Assembly (NCBI GenBank): GCA_036503775.1
Contig: DASXWH010000021.1
Coordinates: 1 to 64,000, forward strand
Length of the DNA stretch: 64,000 nucleotides
Reading direction: 5' to 3'
Origin: Ohtaekwangia sp036503775
GTDB taxonomy: Bacteria > Bacteroidota > Bacteroidia > Cytophagales > Cyclobacteriaceae
Below, piece after piece: positions 36,402-45,060 of the stretch; position 1 is the first letter of the stretch; each line of letters begins with the position of its first letter. The position numbers and the translations under genes were made by a program. The notes below the pieces were generated by a model that saw only the letters and a program-made list of their open reading frames with translations, did no database searches and was not told where the DNA came from.

Positions 36402-37300
36402 AGATCTACCAATGCAGATTTCAAGTCAGGAAATTCGAAAACAAATCCTTTATCTAATAATCTTTGCGGATAAACTTTTCTACTTTTTAAAATCAATTCA
36501 GGTTCAGTTCCGATTATCCAAGATCCAACAGACAGAAGCCACGAAGGCATTGGCAAGGCAAAAGGTATTTTCAACGCCTCTCTCAACGTTTGCATAAATT
36601 TGATGTTGGTCAAAGGTTGCGGTGCTACAACGTTGAATACCCCACTCTGCTCAGGATTCGTTATTAACCAATCAACAATTTTTAACACATCTTTTTTATG
36701 AATCCAGCTCATATATTGTTGCCCGTTGCCCTGACGTCCTCCCAAGCCAGTCTTTGCCAGATTGATAAACCTGGGCAAGGCACTACCGGAACTATCCAAT
36801 ACAATTCCAATACGCAGAACAACTTTACGGGTAGCTGAAAGCAATTGCCTGTTAAACATTCCTTCCCATTGCAGGCAGACCTGTTCCGAAAATCCGTTTC
36901 CACATTCTCCTGTTTTCTCGTCCATCAGTTTGTCAGTGCTGTCTCTGTAAATCGTAGCAGAGGAACATTGAATCCAAAGTGGTGGAGCATGTTGGGTTCT
37001 TTCCATCGCCTTACCTAAAACGCGGGTTGAATCAAGTCGTGATTTCAGTATTTCTGTCCGGTTGTTCCCGGTATAGCGACAATTCACATTTTTACCCGTG
37101 AGATTAATAAGGACATCAGCTCCTTCTAAAGAGCTTGTCCAGGGCCCGAGTGATCTCCCATCCCAATGAACATAGTGTACGTTTCCAGAGGTTGAATTTT
37201 CTCCGCGGGTGAGTACGGTTATTTTTTCAGCCCTTGTCCTGAATGAATCAATGAAAGTACTTCCCAGAAATCCACTACCGCCTGCCAAAATCAATTTCAT
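36374..37300 (-). CDS. TIGR01777 family epimerase-like protein
   Basis: A 308-residue SDR-type NAD(P)-binding protein of the TIGR01777/YfcH (SDR39U1) family. It begins with the Rossmann motif LAGGSGFLGSTF; MSWIHKKDVLKIVDWLI and the C-terminal FALPMPSWLLSVGSWIIG follow the family layout. The usual YxxxK pair of SDR enzymes is not evident. The ATG at 37300 overlaps the DCC-domain gene's stop by 4 bp (ATGA), and a longer frame from 37366 lies within that gene. A paralogue is at 45902-46810. Confidence 0.85.
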   Translation of the reverse strand: MKLILAGGSGFLGSTFIDSFRTRAEKITVLTRGENSTSGNVHYVHWDGRSLGPWTSSLEGADVLINLTGKNVNCRYTGNNRTEILKSRLDSTRVLGKAMERTQHAPPLWIQCSSATIYRDSTDKLMDEKTGECGNGFSEQVCLQWEGMFNRQLLSATRKVVLRIGIVLDSSGSALPRFINLAKTGLGGRQGNGQQYMSWIHKKDVLKIVDWLITNPEQSGVFNVVAPQPLTNIKFMQTLREALKIPFALPMPSWLLSVGSWIIGTEPELILKSRKVYPQRLLDKGFVFEFPDLKSALVDLCQPEARKS

Positions 37301-38124
37301 AATAACCAGAGTAAAATAATAAGTACCATAAAGCGATATACAATCCAACTCAATGATGCGGACCAATGAATATCGAGGTATGCCACCCTTCTGAGATGTT
37401 CGATAAACATTAATCCAACTACTCCCATGAACCAGAAGAGATAAAATAGTTCATGATGAATAAGCCCGTAATGAGCCACAATCAAAGCAGGGGTAAGTAA
37501 AAATGAGCCCGCCAGTGAAATCGTCATCATGTTTCCGATGTAGTGTAATAATCGTTCAGGTTTAAGGAAGAACACCGTGAACGATTGAAACACAATCTGA
37601 CCTCCGCAGATCAAAAACTCTCGTCCGAAATTTCCTGCGGGCAAAAAATTGGTTAAGAGCGTGGCATATTTGGTTAGTACAATTGAAGTAACTATCCACG
37701 CAAAAAAGATGTAAGCCAGGCGCCAGCTTATGTTATAGTCTGGTGTACAACTGTTTACTGCTTCAAAAACTTTTCCGGGTGCAATTACTTTCCTGTTGAA
37801 GGAGATAAATGAATACAGTTTTTCGGCAAGCCATCGGAAAATACGTGAAGAAAACAATGGTCGTAACAAATGATACCGATTGCCAAGCACTGCAAATAAG
37901 CTGTCAATACCGTACAGCACTTTGCCTCTCTTGTGATTTATTAAAGCTATCTCATTACAAGCTCTTTGGTGATCAACCTGGTTGCGGATATCCACTGGCA
38001 TTCTGCTGAAAGCTACTCTCCCGTTTTCATCCAGCATTCCTGTTTTGATGAACGTACCTGTATAAAGATTACACATAGGGCACTCATCATCATAAATTAT
38101 TGTATGCTCCCGTAATGTTTTCAT
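37297..38124 (-). CDS. DCC-family (DUF393) protein fused to membrane segments
   Basis: A 275-residue protein. The first ~115 residues hold the DCC thioredoxin-like domain with the signature IIYDDECPMCNLYTG (DxxCxxC, residues 11-17). The remaining 155 residues have about five hydrophobic membrane segments (for example LAYIFFAWIVTSIVL, FYLFWFMGVVGLMFIEHL). DCC proteins usually are about 130 residues, so this is a membrane-tethered version. A redox role is likely from the CxxC pair. It lies in the GbsR-type group between two small membrane proteins (upstream) and the TIGR01777 gene (4-bp overlap downstream). Confidence 0.82.
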   Translation of the reverse strand: MKTLREHTIIYDDECPMCNLYTGTFIKTGMLDENGRVAFSRMPVDIRNQVDHQRACNEIALINHKRGKVLYGIDSLFAVLGNRYHLLRPLFSSRIFRWLAEKLYSFISFNRKVIAPGKVFEAVNSCTPDYNISWRLAYIFFAWIVTSIVLTKYATLLTNFLPAGNFGREFLICGGQIVFQSFTVFFLKPERLLHYIGNMMTISLAGSFLLTPALIVAHYGLIHHELFYLFWFMGVVGLMFIEHLRRVAYLDIHWSASLSWIVYRFMVLIILLWLL

Positions 38125-38157
38125 AGTATTAGTTTAAAGTACCCGGCAGTTCAAAGG

Positions 38158-38529
38158 CTATTGGCCCATTGCTGTTCTGTTCGTGTGCTGTGCTTTTCTT
38201 CTCAGGCTGAACAGAATGAAAAGATTGAAAAAGTGCATTGCACCCAACACCAGGATAATCCATCCAACTTTCTGGCTGAGAATTTCAATTACGGCTTGCG
38301 TACTATCAATGGCGCTGATGATTTTTAAGGTATAGACGGCATAGCCGATATTGATCAGGTAGAATCCGACCAGCAAAAGTTTATTCACACTATCGGCTAG
38401 AATGTTATCCTGGTGAAAAATTTCGAAGAGAAATATGCGACCATTGGTGAATAAAGTTCTCGCTACCCAAATGGTAAGTAAAATGGTTACCGGAAGGTAA
38501 ATGCTGTAGGTTAAGACAGTGTAGTTCAT
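38158..38529 (-). CDS. Small membrane protein, unknown
   Basis: A 123-residue integral membrane protein with about three hydrophobic segments (YSIYLPVTILLTIWVART; LLLVGFYLINIGYAVYTL; VGWIILVLGAMHFFNLFILF) and a polar C-terminus. I do not recognise the family. It lies 33 nt upstream of the DCC-domain gene and 26 nt downstream of another small membrane protein, inside the group headed by the GbsR-type regulator. It is probably cotranscribed with both. Confidence 0.72.
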   Translation of the reverse strand: MNYTVLTYSIYLPVTILLTIWVARTLFTNGRIFLFEIFHQDNILADSVNKLLLVGFYLINIGYAVYTLKIISAIDSTQAVIEILSQKVGWIILVLGAMHFFNLFILFSLRRKAQHTNRTAMGQ

Positions 38530-38555
38530 AGTAGTATGTTTTAAAATGATGTGAT

Positions 38556-38954
38556 TTAAAAACTGATGTGTGGTAGAAATTTGCTTTGCTTACCAGTCTT
38601 TGGGAATACAGATTTCCAGGTTATTGCATAGTAGTATAATGCGAGAACCCAGGGAGGGATGAAGAGGAATATACCCAGTAATAAATCCTTTCCGGGTATC
38701 GTCTGCACAGGATATTGCATACCCACGAAGAGAATGATAAGGTAAAGCGTGGCTGCAATCATGTGAATCTGTCGTGATCTTACCTGACGATAAGCAATCA
38801 ACCAGGCAATACCACCAACGTATTGCCAGAATCCAATCACAAACTGTGTCAACAGGGCATACCCAAGAACATGGTGATCTATTAAACCAAGTAAAAGAAT
38901 GACCAGCGTTGACGCTAAAACAACCGTCTGGACAAAGAAATCTGTGATTTTCAT
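38556..38954 (-). CDS. Small membrane protein, unknown
   Basis: A 132-residue protein with four hydrophobic segments (TVVLASTLVILLLGLI; LLTQFVIGFWQYVGGIAWLI; MIAATLYLIILFVGM; LLLGIFLFIPPWVLALYYY). I do not recognise the family. It is the first gene after the GbsR-type regulator in the same direction. A degenerate copy of that regulator's palindrome lies just upstream of its start, which makes it the likely first target. Confidence 0.72.
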   Translation of the reverse strand: MKITDFFVQTVVLASTLVILLLGLIDHHVLGYALLTQFVIGFWQYVGGIAWLIAYRQVRSRQIHMIAATLYLIILFVGMQYPVQTIPGKDLLLGIFLFIPPWVLALYYYAITWKSVFPKTGKQSKFLPHISF

Positions 38955-38963
38955 ATTTATCGT

Positions 38964-38988
38964 ATTTTCAGTAAATATTGAAAGTTAG
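38964..38988 (-). promoter_or_regulatory. Degenerate operator upstream of membrane-protein gene
   Basis: TTTCAGTA, then AA, then TATTGAAAG is the same arrangement as the palindrome at 39534-39561, with three substitutions in the 19-base core. It lies 10-34 nt before the start of the membrane-protein gene and just after the regulator's own stop (39005). Binding by the regulator is inferred from this similarity. Confidence 0.6.
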
Positions 38989-39004
38989 GAGTAAAAAAAT
39001 ATAG

Positions 39005-39508
39005 CTATTTCAACAGCTTCAACATGGCATTCCAGAACCAGCTTTCTTCCGCTTTGATAAACGTTTCCAGCAGGTTATCTGATTTCTCGGCAAAATTCTT
39101 CAGGTCCTTCACGGTCTTTTTTAATTCTTTGGTTTCCTCACTTCCATCCGCACTTACTTCGTTCACTTCTTTCAGAACTTTTATAATGGGTTCCAGTTCG
39201 CGTTTACGTCTTTCACGAACTACCTGTCGGGCTAACGTCCAGATGTCTTTTTCAGATTTAAAATATTCCTTGCGCTCTCCGGGAACGGATATCCTGGAGA
39301 TTATCCCCCAGTCGAGTAACGCACGGATATTCATATTGGCATTACCCCTCGAAATATTCAAATCTTCCATAATCTCTTCCGTGGATAATGGCTTTGGTGA
39401 AATCATCAACAGTGCATGGATCTGTGCCATTGTTTTATTCAGGCCCCAGCTATACCCCAGGTTTCCCCAGGCCTGGATCAGTTTCTCTTTTGCCTCTGTG
39501 TATTTCAT
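39005..39508 (-). CDS. GbsR/MarR-family transcriptional regulator
   Basis: A 167-residue cytoplasmic winged-helix regulator. The GbsR-type start AWGNLGYSWGLNKTMAQIHA precedes the helix-turn-helix LSTEEIMEDLNISRGNANMN and wing RISVPGERKEYFK. The C-terminal 70 residues form a helical dimerisation region. The ATG at 39508 is preferred over a TTG three codons upstream. A perfect 28-bp palindrome 25 nt upstream of the start suggests autoregulation, and a related site precedes the next gene. The ligand is unknown; GbsR senses choline, but that does not carry over to this family. Confidence 0.88.
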   Translation of the reverse strand: MKYTEAKEKLIQAWGNLGYSWGLNKTMAQIHALLMISPKPLSTEEIMEDLNISRGNANMNIRALLDWGIISRISVPGERKEYFKSEKDIWTLARQVVRERRKRELEPIIKVLKEVNEVSADGSEETKELKKTVKDLKNFAEKSDNLLETFIKAEESWFWNAMLKLLK

Positions 39509-39533
39509 ACGGGTCAAATGTAGTTATTGTTTC

Positions 39534-39561
39534 TAAACTTTCAATACTTATTGAAAGTTTA
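39534..39561 (-). promoter_or_regulatory. Palindromic operator upstream of the GbsR/MarR-family gene
   Basis: A perfect inverted repeat: TAAACTTTCAATA, a CT spacer, then TATTGAAAGTTTA. The size (two 13-bp arms, 28 bp in total) and position just upstream of a MarR-type regulator gene fit a dimer-binding operator. It lies between the regulator and polA, which reads on the same strand, and could also affect readthrough from polA or its terminator. Confidence 0.75.
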
Positions 39562-39612
39562 CGCAATTTAATCACCTATCGCCTGAATATCAGTGTATTG
39601 GTTTATAAAATT

Positions 39613-42348
39613 TTAATGCGCATCCAGCCAGTTACCCGCTATACCCACCTCAACCTCCATAGGTACATCCAGGTGAACAGCATGCTTCATCAGAAATATC
39701 ACCTGTTGCTTAACCAGCTCGGTTTCATCCTTATGCAGATCGAAAACCAGTTCATCGTGTACCTGCATGATCATGCGTGACTTCAGTTTTTCTTTTTGCA
39801 ACCAGCGGTGAATGTTCACCATGGCTATTTTAATTATATCGGCCGCACTCCCCTGGATAGGTGCATTGATCGCGTTGCGTTCAGCAAAGCCTCGTGTAGT
39901 AATGTTTCTTGAATTGATATCACGCAGGTACCTACGCCTGCCTAAAATAGTTTCGACAAATTCTTTTTCACGCGCCATATTGATGGAGTCATCCATATAG
40001 CGTTTTATGGCAGGGAACTCTGTAAAGTATGATTCTATAATTTCCGCTGCCTCGGTACGCGAGATCCCCAGGTTTTGAGATAACCCGAAAGCTGTACTCC
40101 CATAGAGAATTCCAAAATTTACTTCCTTGGCTTTACGTCTCATGTCTGGTGTTACTTGTTCCAGGGCCACCTTGAATACTTTGGCTGCCGTGGTGGTATG
40201 AATATCACGTTTGTTCCGGAACGCTTCGATCATAATCTGATCTTTTGCGAAGGAAGCCGCAATTCTTAGCTCAATCTGTGAATAATCAGCAGACATGAAT
40301 TGGTACTCATCATTACGCGAAACAAATGCCTTTCTGATCTGTCGGCCTTTTGCTGTCCGGATCGGAATGTTCTGAAGATTGGGATTGTTTGAGCTCAATC
40401 TACCCGTAGCGGCTACAGCCTGACGATAGTCTGTGTGAATTCTTCCATCCGACTTGCTGATCATCTTAGGCAAAGCGTCTACATACGTTGACCTTAATTT
40501 TTCATACTCGCGATAGTCGAGAATCTTTTGTGCGATCTCATGCTTGGGGGCCAGTCCTAAAAGAATGTCTTCACCCGTTGCATACTGACCTGTTTTGGTT
40601 TTTTTTGGCTTCTCTATGAGCTTCATCTTTTCAAATAAAACTTCACCGAGTTGTTTTGGCGAACCGATATTAAACTCCGTTCCTGCCAACCTGAATACAT
40701 CCTGCTGTACTTTTTCGGTTTCTGATCGGAGTTCTTCCGATAATTTAGACAAGGTGGCTACGTCTACCTTGACCCCTTCAAATTCCATGTTCCCCAGTAC
40801 CTGTACCAGCGGCATTTCGGTTTCGTTCATCAACTTGGTATGTCTTCGCGACTCAAGTTCCATCCTGAGTTTTGCATGAAGCTGAAATAACTGATCAGCT
40901 CTTTCGCCCATGCGTTCACGCAGGTCTGTATGATCATCAGGCAGTAATGTGTAGTTCAGGTATTGCGAGCAAAGTATGGGAAGGTCATGTGCCGCCTCCG
41001 GTTCAATGAGGTAGTGGGCAAGCATACTATCAAATAGCTGCCCCCTTAAGTCGATACCAAACTTCCTAAGCACAAGAACACTGGCCTTTATATTATGACC
41101 TATCTTCAGGATCTTCTCATCCTGAAGCGGTACGGCTAAATCACGGATCGCCTCGGCTGCCTGCTCTGGTTTTCCTACCGGTACAAAAAAAGCTTCACCT
41201 TCACGGTAACTGAAAGAAATTGCTTTGAGGTGATAGTCAAAATTACTTTCGTCATCGGTGATCGAATCAACAGCAAATACAGGTTGATCTTTAAGTTTTT
41301 CGGCCAGTAGTTTCCGTTGCTCCGGTGTTTCAATGGATTGATATTGAGCAGAAGCTGACATTGTCTTGCGTTCTGCTGAAACTATTTCTGCGGTCTGTTC
41401 AGATGGCTGACCGAACATCGACAATTGTGAATTCTGCGGGCGTGATGCTATCGCTGCTGCCGGAGCAGCAACATCACCAAAGGCACGGGCTGCAATGGTT
41501 TTGAATTCCAGTTCATCAAAAATAGGTTTGAGCTTTTCTTTATCCGGACCTTTATAGGCCAATTCAGATTCATCAAACTGTACAGGTACGTCTGTAATGA
41601 TCGTAGCCAGCTTCTTTGAAAGCAGAGCTTGTTCACCATACTGAATGACAGATTCTTTTTGTTTGCCTTTCAAATTTTCAGCGTTGGCAATAATATTTTC
41701 AATACTGCCATATTGCTTCAACAGTGCTGCGGCTGTTTTCGGACCAAAGCCTGGGATCCCCGGGATGTTATCAGAACTGTCGCCTTGTAGTCCCAGCATA
41801 TCAATAACCTGTGATACATTATCAATGTCCCACTTCTCACAAACTTCTTTAGGTCCGAGAATATCAACGGCATTCCCCATGTATGCCGGTTTATACAATT
41901 TGACATTGTCCTTTACGAGTTGACCAAAATCCTTATCGGGTGTCATCATGAAGACATCAAAGCCTTGTGAAGCCGCTTGTGTGGCAAGTGTTCCTATAAT
42001 ATCATCCGCTTCATAGCCATCCATTTCGAGTATGGGAATATTAAAGCCGCGTATGATGTCTTTTACTTTTGGAATTCCATAGCGAATATCTTCCGGAGTT
42101 TCCTGCCGGGTAGCTTTGTACTCTTTAAAAATTTCATCACGGAAAGTTTTAGCCGTAGTGTCAAAGGCAATTCCAATGTGAGTTGGTTTTTGTTTTTGCA
42201 ATACTTCCATTAACGTGTTGGTGAATCCAAACGGAACAGATGTATTTATCCCGCGCGAATTGATACGAGGCGTTTTTGTAAAGGCAAAATGAGCCCGGTA
42301 GATCAGCGCATATGCATCGAGCAGGAAAAGCTTTTTGGAATTACTCAT
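39613..42348 (-). CDS. polA: DNA polymerase I, proofreading motifs degenerate
   Basis: A 911-residue three-domain Pol I. The 5'-3' exonuclease part (residues 1-290) has DGYEADDIIG, MMTPDKDFGQLV and QGDSSDNIPGIPGFGPKTA. The polymerase part has motif A DYSQIELRI, motif B RRKAKEVNFGILYG and motif C QVHDELVFD, all intact. The middle domain (about 350-500) lacks the 3'-5' exonuclease residues: VFAVDSITDDE replaces FDTETxS (no DxE), GHNIKAS replaces the NxKxD motif (Asp to Ser), and RMGERAD replaces YxxxD. The enzyme probably cannot proofread but should still do Okazaki fragment and repair synthesis. Confidence 0.95.
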   Translation of the reverse strand: MSNSKKLFLLDAYALIYRAHFAFTKTPRINSRGINTSVPFGFTNTLMEVLQKQKPTHIGIAFDTTAKTFRDEIFKEYKATRQETPEDIRYGIPKVKDIIRGFNIPILEMDGYEADDIIGTLATQAASQGFDVFMMTPDKDFGQLVKDNVKLYKPAYMGNAVDILGPKEVCEKWDIDNVSQVIDMLGLQGDSSDNIPGIPGFGPKTAAALLKQYGSIENIIANAENLKGKQKESVIQYGEQALLSKKLATIITDVPVQFDESELAYKGPDKEKLKPIFDELEFKTIAARAFGDVAAPAAAIASRPQNSQLSMFGQPSEQTAEIVSAERKTMSASAQYQSIETPEQRKLLAEKLKDQPVFAVDSITDDESNFDYHLKAISFSYREGEAFFVPVGKPEQAAEAIRDLAVPLQDEKILKIGHNIKASVLVLRKFGIDLRGQLFDSMLAHYLIEPEAAHDLPILCSQYLNYTLLPDDHTDLRERMGERADQLFQLHAKLRMELESRRHTKLMNETEMPLVQVLGNMEFEGVKVDVATLSKLSEELRSETEKVQQDVFRLAGTEFNIGSPKQLGEVLFEKMKLIEKPKKTKTGQYATGEDILLGLAPKHEIAQKILDYREYEKLRSTYVDALPKMISKSDGRIHTDYRQAVAATGRLSSNNPNLQNIPIRTAKGRQIRKAFVSRNDEYQFMSADYSQIELRIAASFAKDQIMIEAFRNKRDIHTTTAAKVFKVALEQVTPDMRRKAKEVNFGILYGSTAFGLSQNLGISRTEAAEIIESYFTEFPAIKRYMDDSINMAREKEFVETILGRRRYLRDINSRNITTRGFAERNAINAPIQGSAADIIKIAMVNIHRWLQKEKLKSRMIMQVHDELVFDLHKDETELVKQQVIFLMKHAVHLDVPMEVEVGIAGNWLDAH

Positions 42349-42449
42349 GCCTGCAAAATTGGAAAAGTAGACCTAATATCCGCAGTAGTGCTCAAAATAA
42401 TAACACATGATTTTTTTTACTGATAGGTTATGAATTACTACTTTGTGCA

Positions 42450-44087
42450 ATGCCTACTACACCCCTGGAAGCTTTTTACCACTGGGAGTCTTCCACGCCT
42501 GACTCACCTTTCCTGCGACAACCCATTAATGGTCAATGGCATGTTTATTCGTATAAAACTGCTGGCCAGGGGATCAGGAGAATAGCGGCCGGAATCAAAT
42601 CATTACAACTTCCCCCGCAAAGTAACATTGCGATTCTTTCAAAGAACTGTGCGCATTGGATTATGGCTGATCTGGCCATCTGGATGGCCGGCCATGTGTC
42701 CGTTCCGATCTATCCAACCTTTTCCGCCAGCTCCATCCGTTATATTTTAGAACACAGTGAAACGAAAGCTATTTTCGTTGGCAAGCTGGATGACTTTTCA
42801 AGCCAGCGAAGTGCTTTATCCGGTTCAATTCATACGATCAGTTTCCCATTCTATGGACCGAATGAAGGTATCTTGTGGGATGACCTGTTAAAAAATTCAC
42901 CGCTCACCGAAAACTACCAACCTGTTCCGGAAAGTCTGGCTACCGTAATGTATTCATCCGGAACAACCGGAACTCCAAAAGGCGTGATGCTTTCTTTCAA
43001 GGCTTTTGATTTTCTGGGCAAAAGCATGACAAAGAATTTCAAAATCACCAAGCCGGAAAAATTCTTCTCGTATTTACCGTTGAGCCACATTGCAGAAAGA
43101 GCATACATAGAAATCAGTGTATTGTATTCCGGGAGCAATATTTCGTTTGCTGAGTCGCTGGAAAAATTTCCGGCTAATCTTCACGAAGTTCAGCCCACGT
43201 TGTTCGGTGGTGTTCCCCGCATTTTTGCTAAATTCCAGGAAGGCGTTCTTAAAAAAATGCCCCAGCCAAAGCTTGATCGCCTGATCGGCATTCCAATTGT
43301 TGGCGCTCTTGTTAAGAAAGCTATTCGGAAGAAATTGGGGCTTGGAAAAGTAAAACTGATTATCGGAGGAGCTGCGCCAATCCCCGTTCCACTTTTATCG
43401 TGGTATAAAAAGATTGGTCTTTATATTCAGGAAGTTTACGGCATGACGGAGAATGGTGGTTATTCACACGGTGATCATGGCTCCCGGTTACGCTTTGGAA
43501 CAGTGGGAAAAACATGGGATGGTATTGAATCAAGGATCAGTGAAGAAGGAGAGATTCTGGTAAAACATCCAGGCCTCATGATGGGTTATTACAAGGACCC
43601 TGAAACCACAGCATCTGTATTTACACCGGACGGATTTTTAAAGACCGGTGATAAGGGGATGATGAATAAAGAAGGATACCTCACCATTACCGGAAGAATA
43701 AAAGATCAATTCAAAACTGACAAGGCCAAGTTCATTTCTCCCGGACCTATTGAAACACAACTGCTGATCAATAAGGATATTGAACAGGTTTGTGTCGTTG
43801 GCATGGGAATCCCTCAGCCTATCGCATTAATTACACTCTCCCTGTTGGGTAAAGAGAAGTCAAAAGAAAGTATCGCTAAAAGTATTGAAGCTACCATAGA
43901 TGAGATCAATCCAAGGCTCGAGCATTTTGAGCAACTGGAGAAAGCGGTCATTCTCAGGGAATCATGGACAATAGAAAATGGCTTAATGACACCTTCATTA
44001 AAGGTAAAGCGTAATGAAGTTGAAAAAATTCATCTCTCCAACTACCCCGTCTGGTATAAGACAAGCGAATTTGTTATTTGGGAGTAG
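42450..44087 (+). CDS. Long-chain acyl-CoA synthetase-like AMP-binding enzyme
   Basis: A 545-residue cytoplasmic adenylate-forming enzyme that would activate a fatty acid with ATP and CoA. The P-loop motif is VMYSSGTTGTPKGVML near residue 165; the adenylation signature is YGMTENGGYSHGDH and the hinge region is LKTGDKGMMNKEGYLTITGR, followed by KDQFKTDKAKFISPGPIE. The catalytic C-terminal Lys region is somewhat divergent. The size fits the FadD15-type group. It is divergent from polA by about 100 nt. Confidence 0.88.
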   Translation: MPTTPLEAFYHWESSTPDSPFLRQPINGQWHVYSYKTAGQGIRRIAAGIKSLQLPPQSNIAILSKNCAHWIMADLAIWMAGHVSVPIYPTFSASSIRYILEHSETKAIFVGKLDDFSSQRSALSGSIHTISFPFYGPNEGILWDDLLKNSPLTENYQPVPESLATVMYSSGTTGTPKGVMLSFKAFDFLGKSMTKNFKITKPEKFFSYLPLSHIAERAYIEISVLYSGSNISFAESLEKFPANLHEVQPTLFGGVPRIFAKFQEGVLKKMPQPKLDRLIGIPIVGALVKKAIRKKLGLGKVKLIIGGAAPIPVPLLSWYKKIGLYIQEVYGMTENGGYSHGDHGSRLRFGTVGKTWDGIESRISEEGEILVKHPGLMMGYYKDPETTASVFTPDGFLKTGDKGMMNKEGYLTITGRIKDQFKTDKAKFISPGPIETQLLINKDIEQVCVVGMGIPQPIALITLSLLGKEKSKESIAKSIEATIDEINPRLEHFEQLEKAVILRESWTIENGLMTPSLKVKRNEVEKIHLSNYPVWYKTSEFVIWE

Positions 44088-44140
44088 GACTAGGCCTCAG
44101 GTTTTAAAATGTATCACCATCCAAGGCCTAAGCTCCAAAT

Positions 44141-44992
44141 CTATTTTATCCTGGCCTTAAAAAATTCAAGTGTATTCTTATAGGCATCTGCTGCCATGGC
44201 TTCATTGTATGTTCCCATAGCATTGCTGGGATTAGCGAAAGCATGACCAGCATCATATGGTTTTATGATGAGTTTCTTTCCGGCCTCACTCATGTTGGCA
44301 GAGAATTTATCTGTCATCTCCTTGTTGATCCATTGGTCCTGGGTAGGCCAGATATTGAGCACATCGCAGTTCAATGTTTTCAGACGCTCTACATCGTCAA
44401 CAGGCATGCCATAGTAGATAACACAAGCAGCAGCCTGCTTACCGGCATGCAGTGAAGCTAACAAGGATTGACCGCCACCGAAGCACCAGCCTATCGTTCC
44501 GATTTTTGCTGTGGCACCCGCATAGGCAATTGCTCCTTTGATGATGGCATCACCTCTTTCCTGCTTGAACTCCTGCATGTATTTTCCGGCTGCATCACGA
44601 TCGGTGGCTACTTTACCATCATACATATCCAGGGCAATCACATTTACATTACCAAGGTCTTTATATAATTTCTCCGCTTCGCGTTTGATGTTATCATTCA
44701 ATCCCCACCATTCCTGAATAACAAAGATCCAGTTGTCTGTCTTTTTCTTCGCTTCAATCAGGTAAGCATTGGCAGGTATTCCGTCCGCGCATTTGTACGT
44801 GATCATCTTTCCGCCTTCCTCACTGACGTGAATGTATTTTCGAGGACTGTTATGTGCAGCGTTGAATTCCTTGTTTGAAGCAAACACGGCAAATTTATCC
44901 GTTGAAGAAGTGTGGCACACGGTGATAGCATCCTGGGCCAGAAGGAGTTTACAGCAGAGCGCCAGGCATAGGGTAAGTATGAGGTTTTTCAT
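44141..44992 (-). CDS. Exported dienelactone hydrolase family protein
   Basis: A 283-residue alpha/beta hydrolase. The ATG at 44992 begins a signal peptide (LILTLCLALCCKLLLAQ); a longer frame from 45061 overlaps the LOG gene's stop. The catalytic nucleophile is Cys in IGWCFGGGQSLLA (dienelactone hydrolase type), with Asp in PTQDQW and His in YDAGHAFANPS. Family members hydrolyse lactones and other esters. The substrate is not predictable and the likely location is the periplasm. Confidence 0.87.
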   Translation of the reverse strand: MKNLILTLCLALCCKLLLAQDAITVCHTSSTDKFAVFASNKEFNAAHNSPRKYIHVSEEGGKMITYKCADGIPANAYLIEAKKKTDNWIFVIQEWWGLNDNIKREAEKLYKDLGNVNVIALDMYDGKVATDRDAAGKYMQEFKQERGDAIIKGAIAYAGATAKIGTIGWCFGGGQSLLASLHAGKQAAACVIYYGMPVDDVERLKTLNCDVLNIWPTQDQWINKEMTDKFSANMSEAGKKLIIKPYDAGHAFANPSNAMGTYNEAMAADAYKNTLEFFKARIK

Positions 44993-45060
44993 AGAGATTG
45001 GTTTAGTAAACAGTACAACATTTCTTTTCCGCAGAAAATTCATGTGTCGTACAGTATTCA

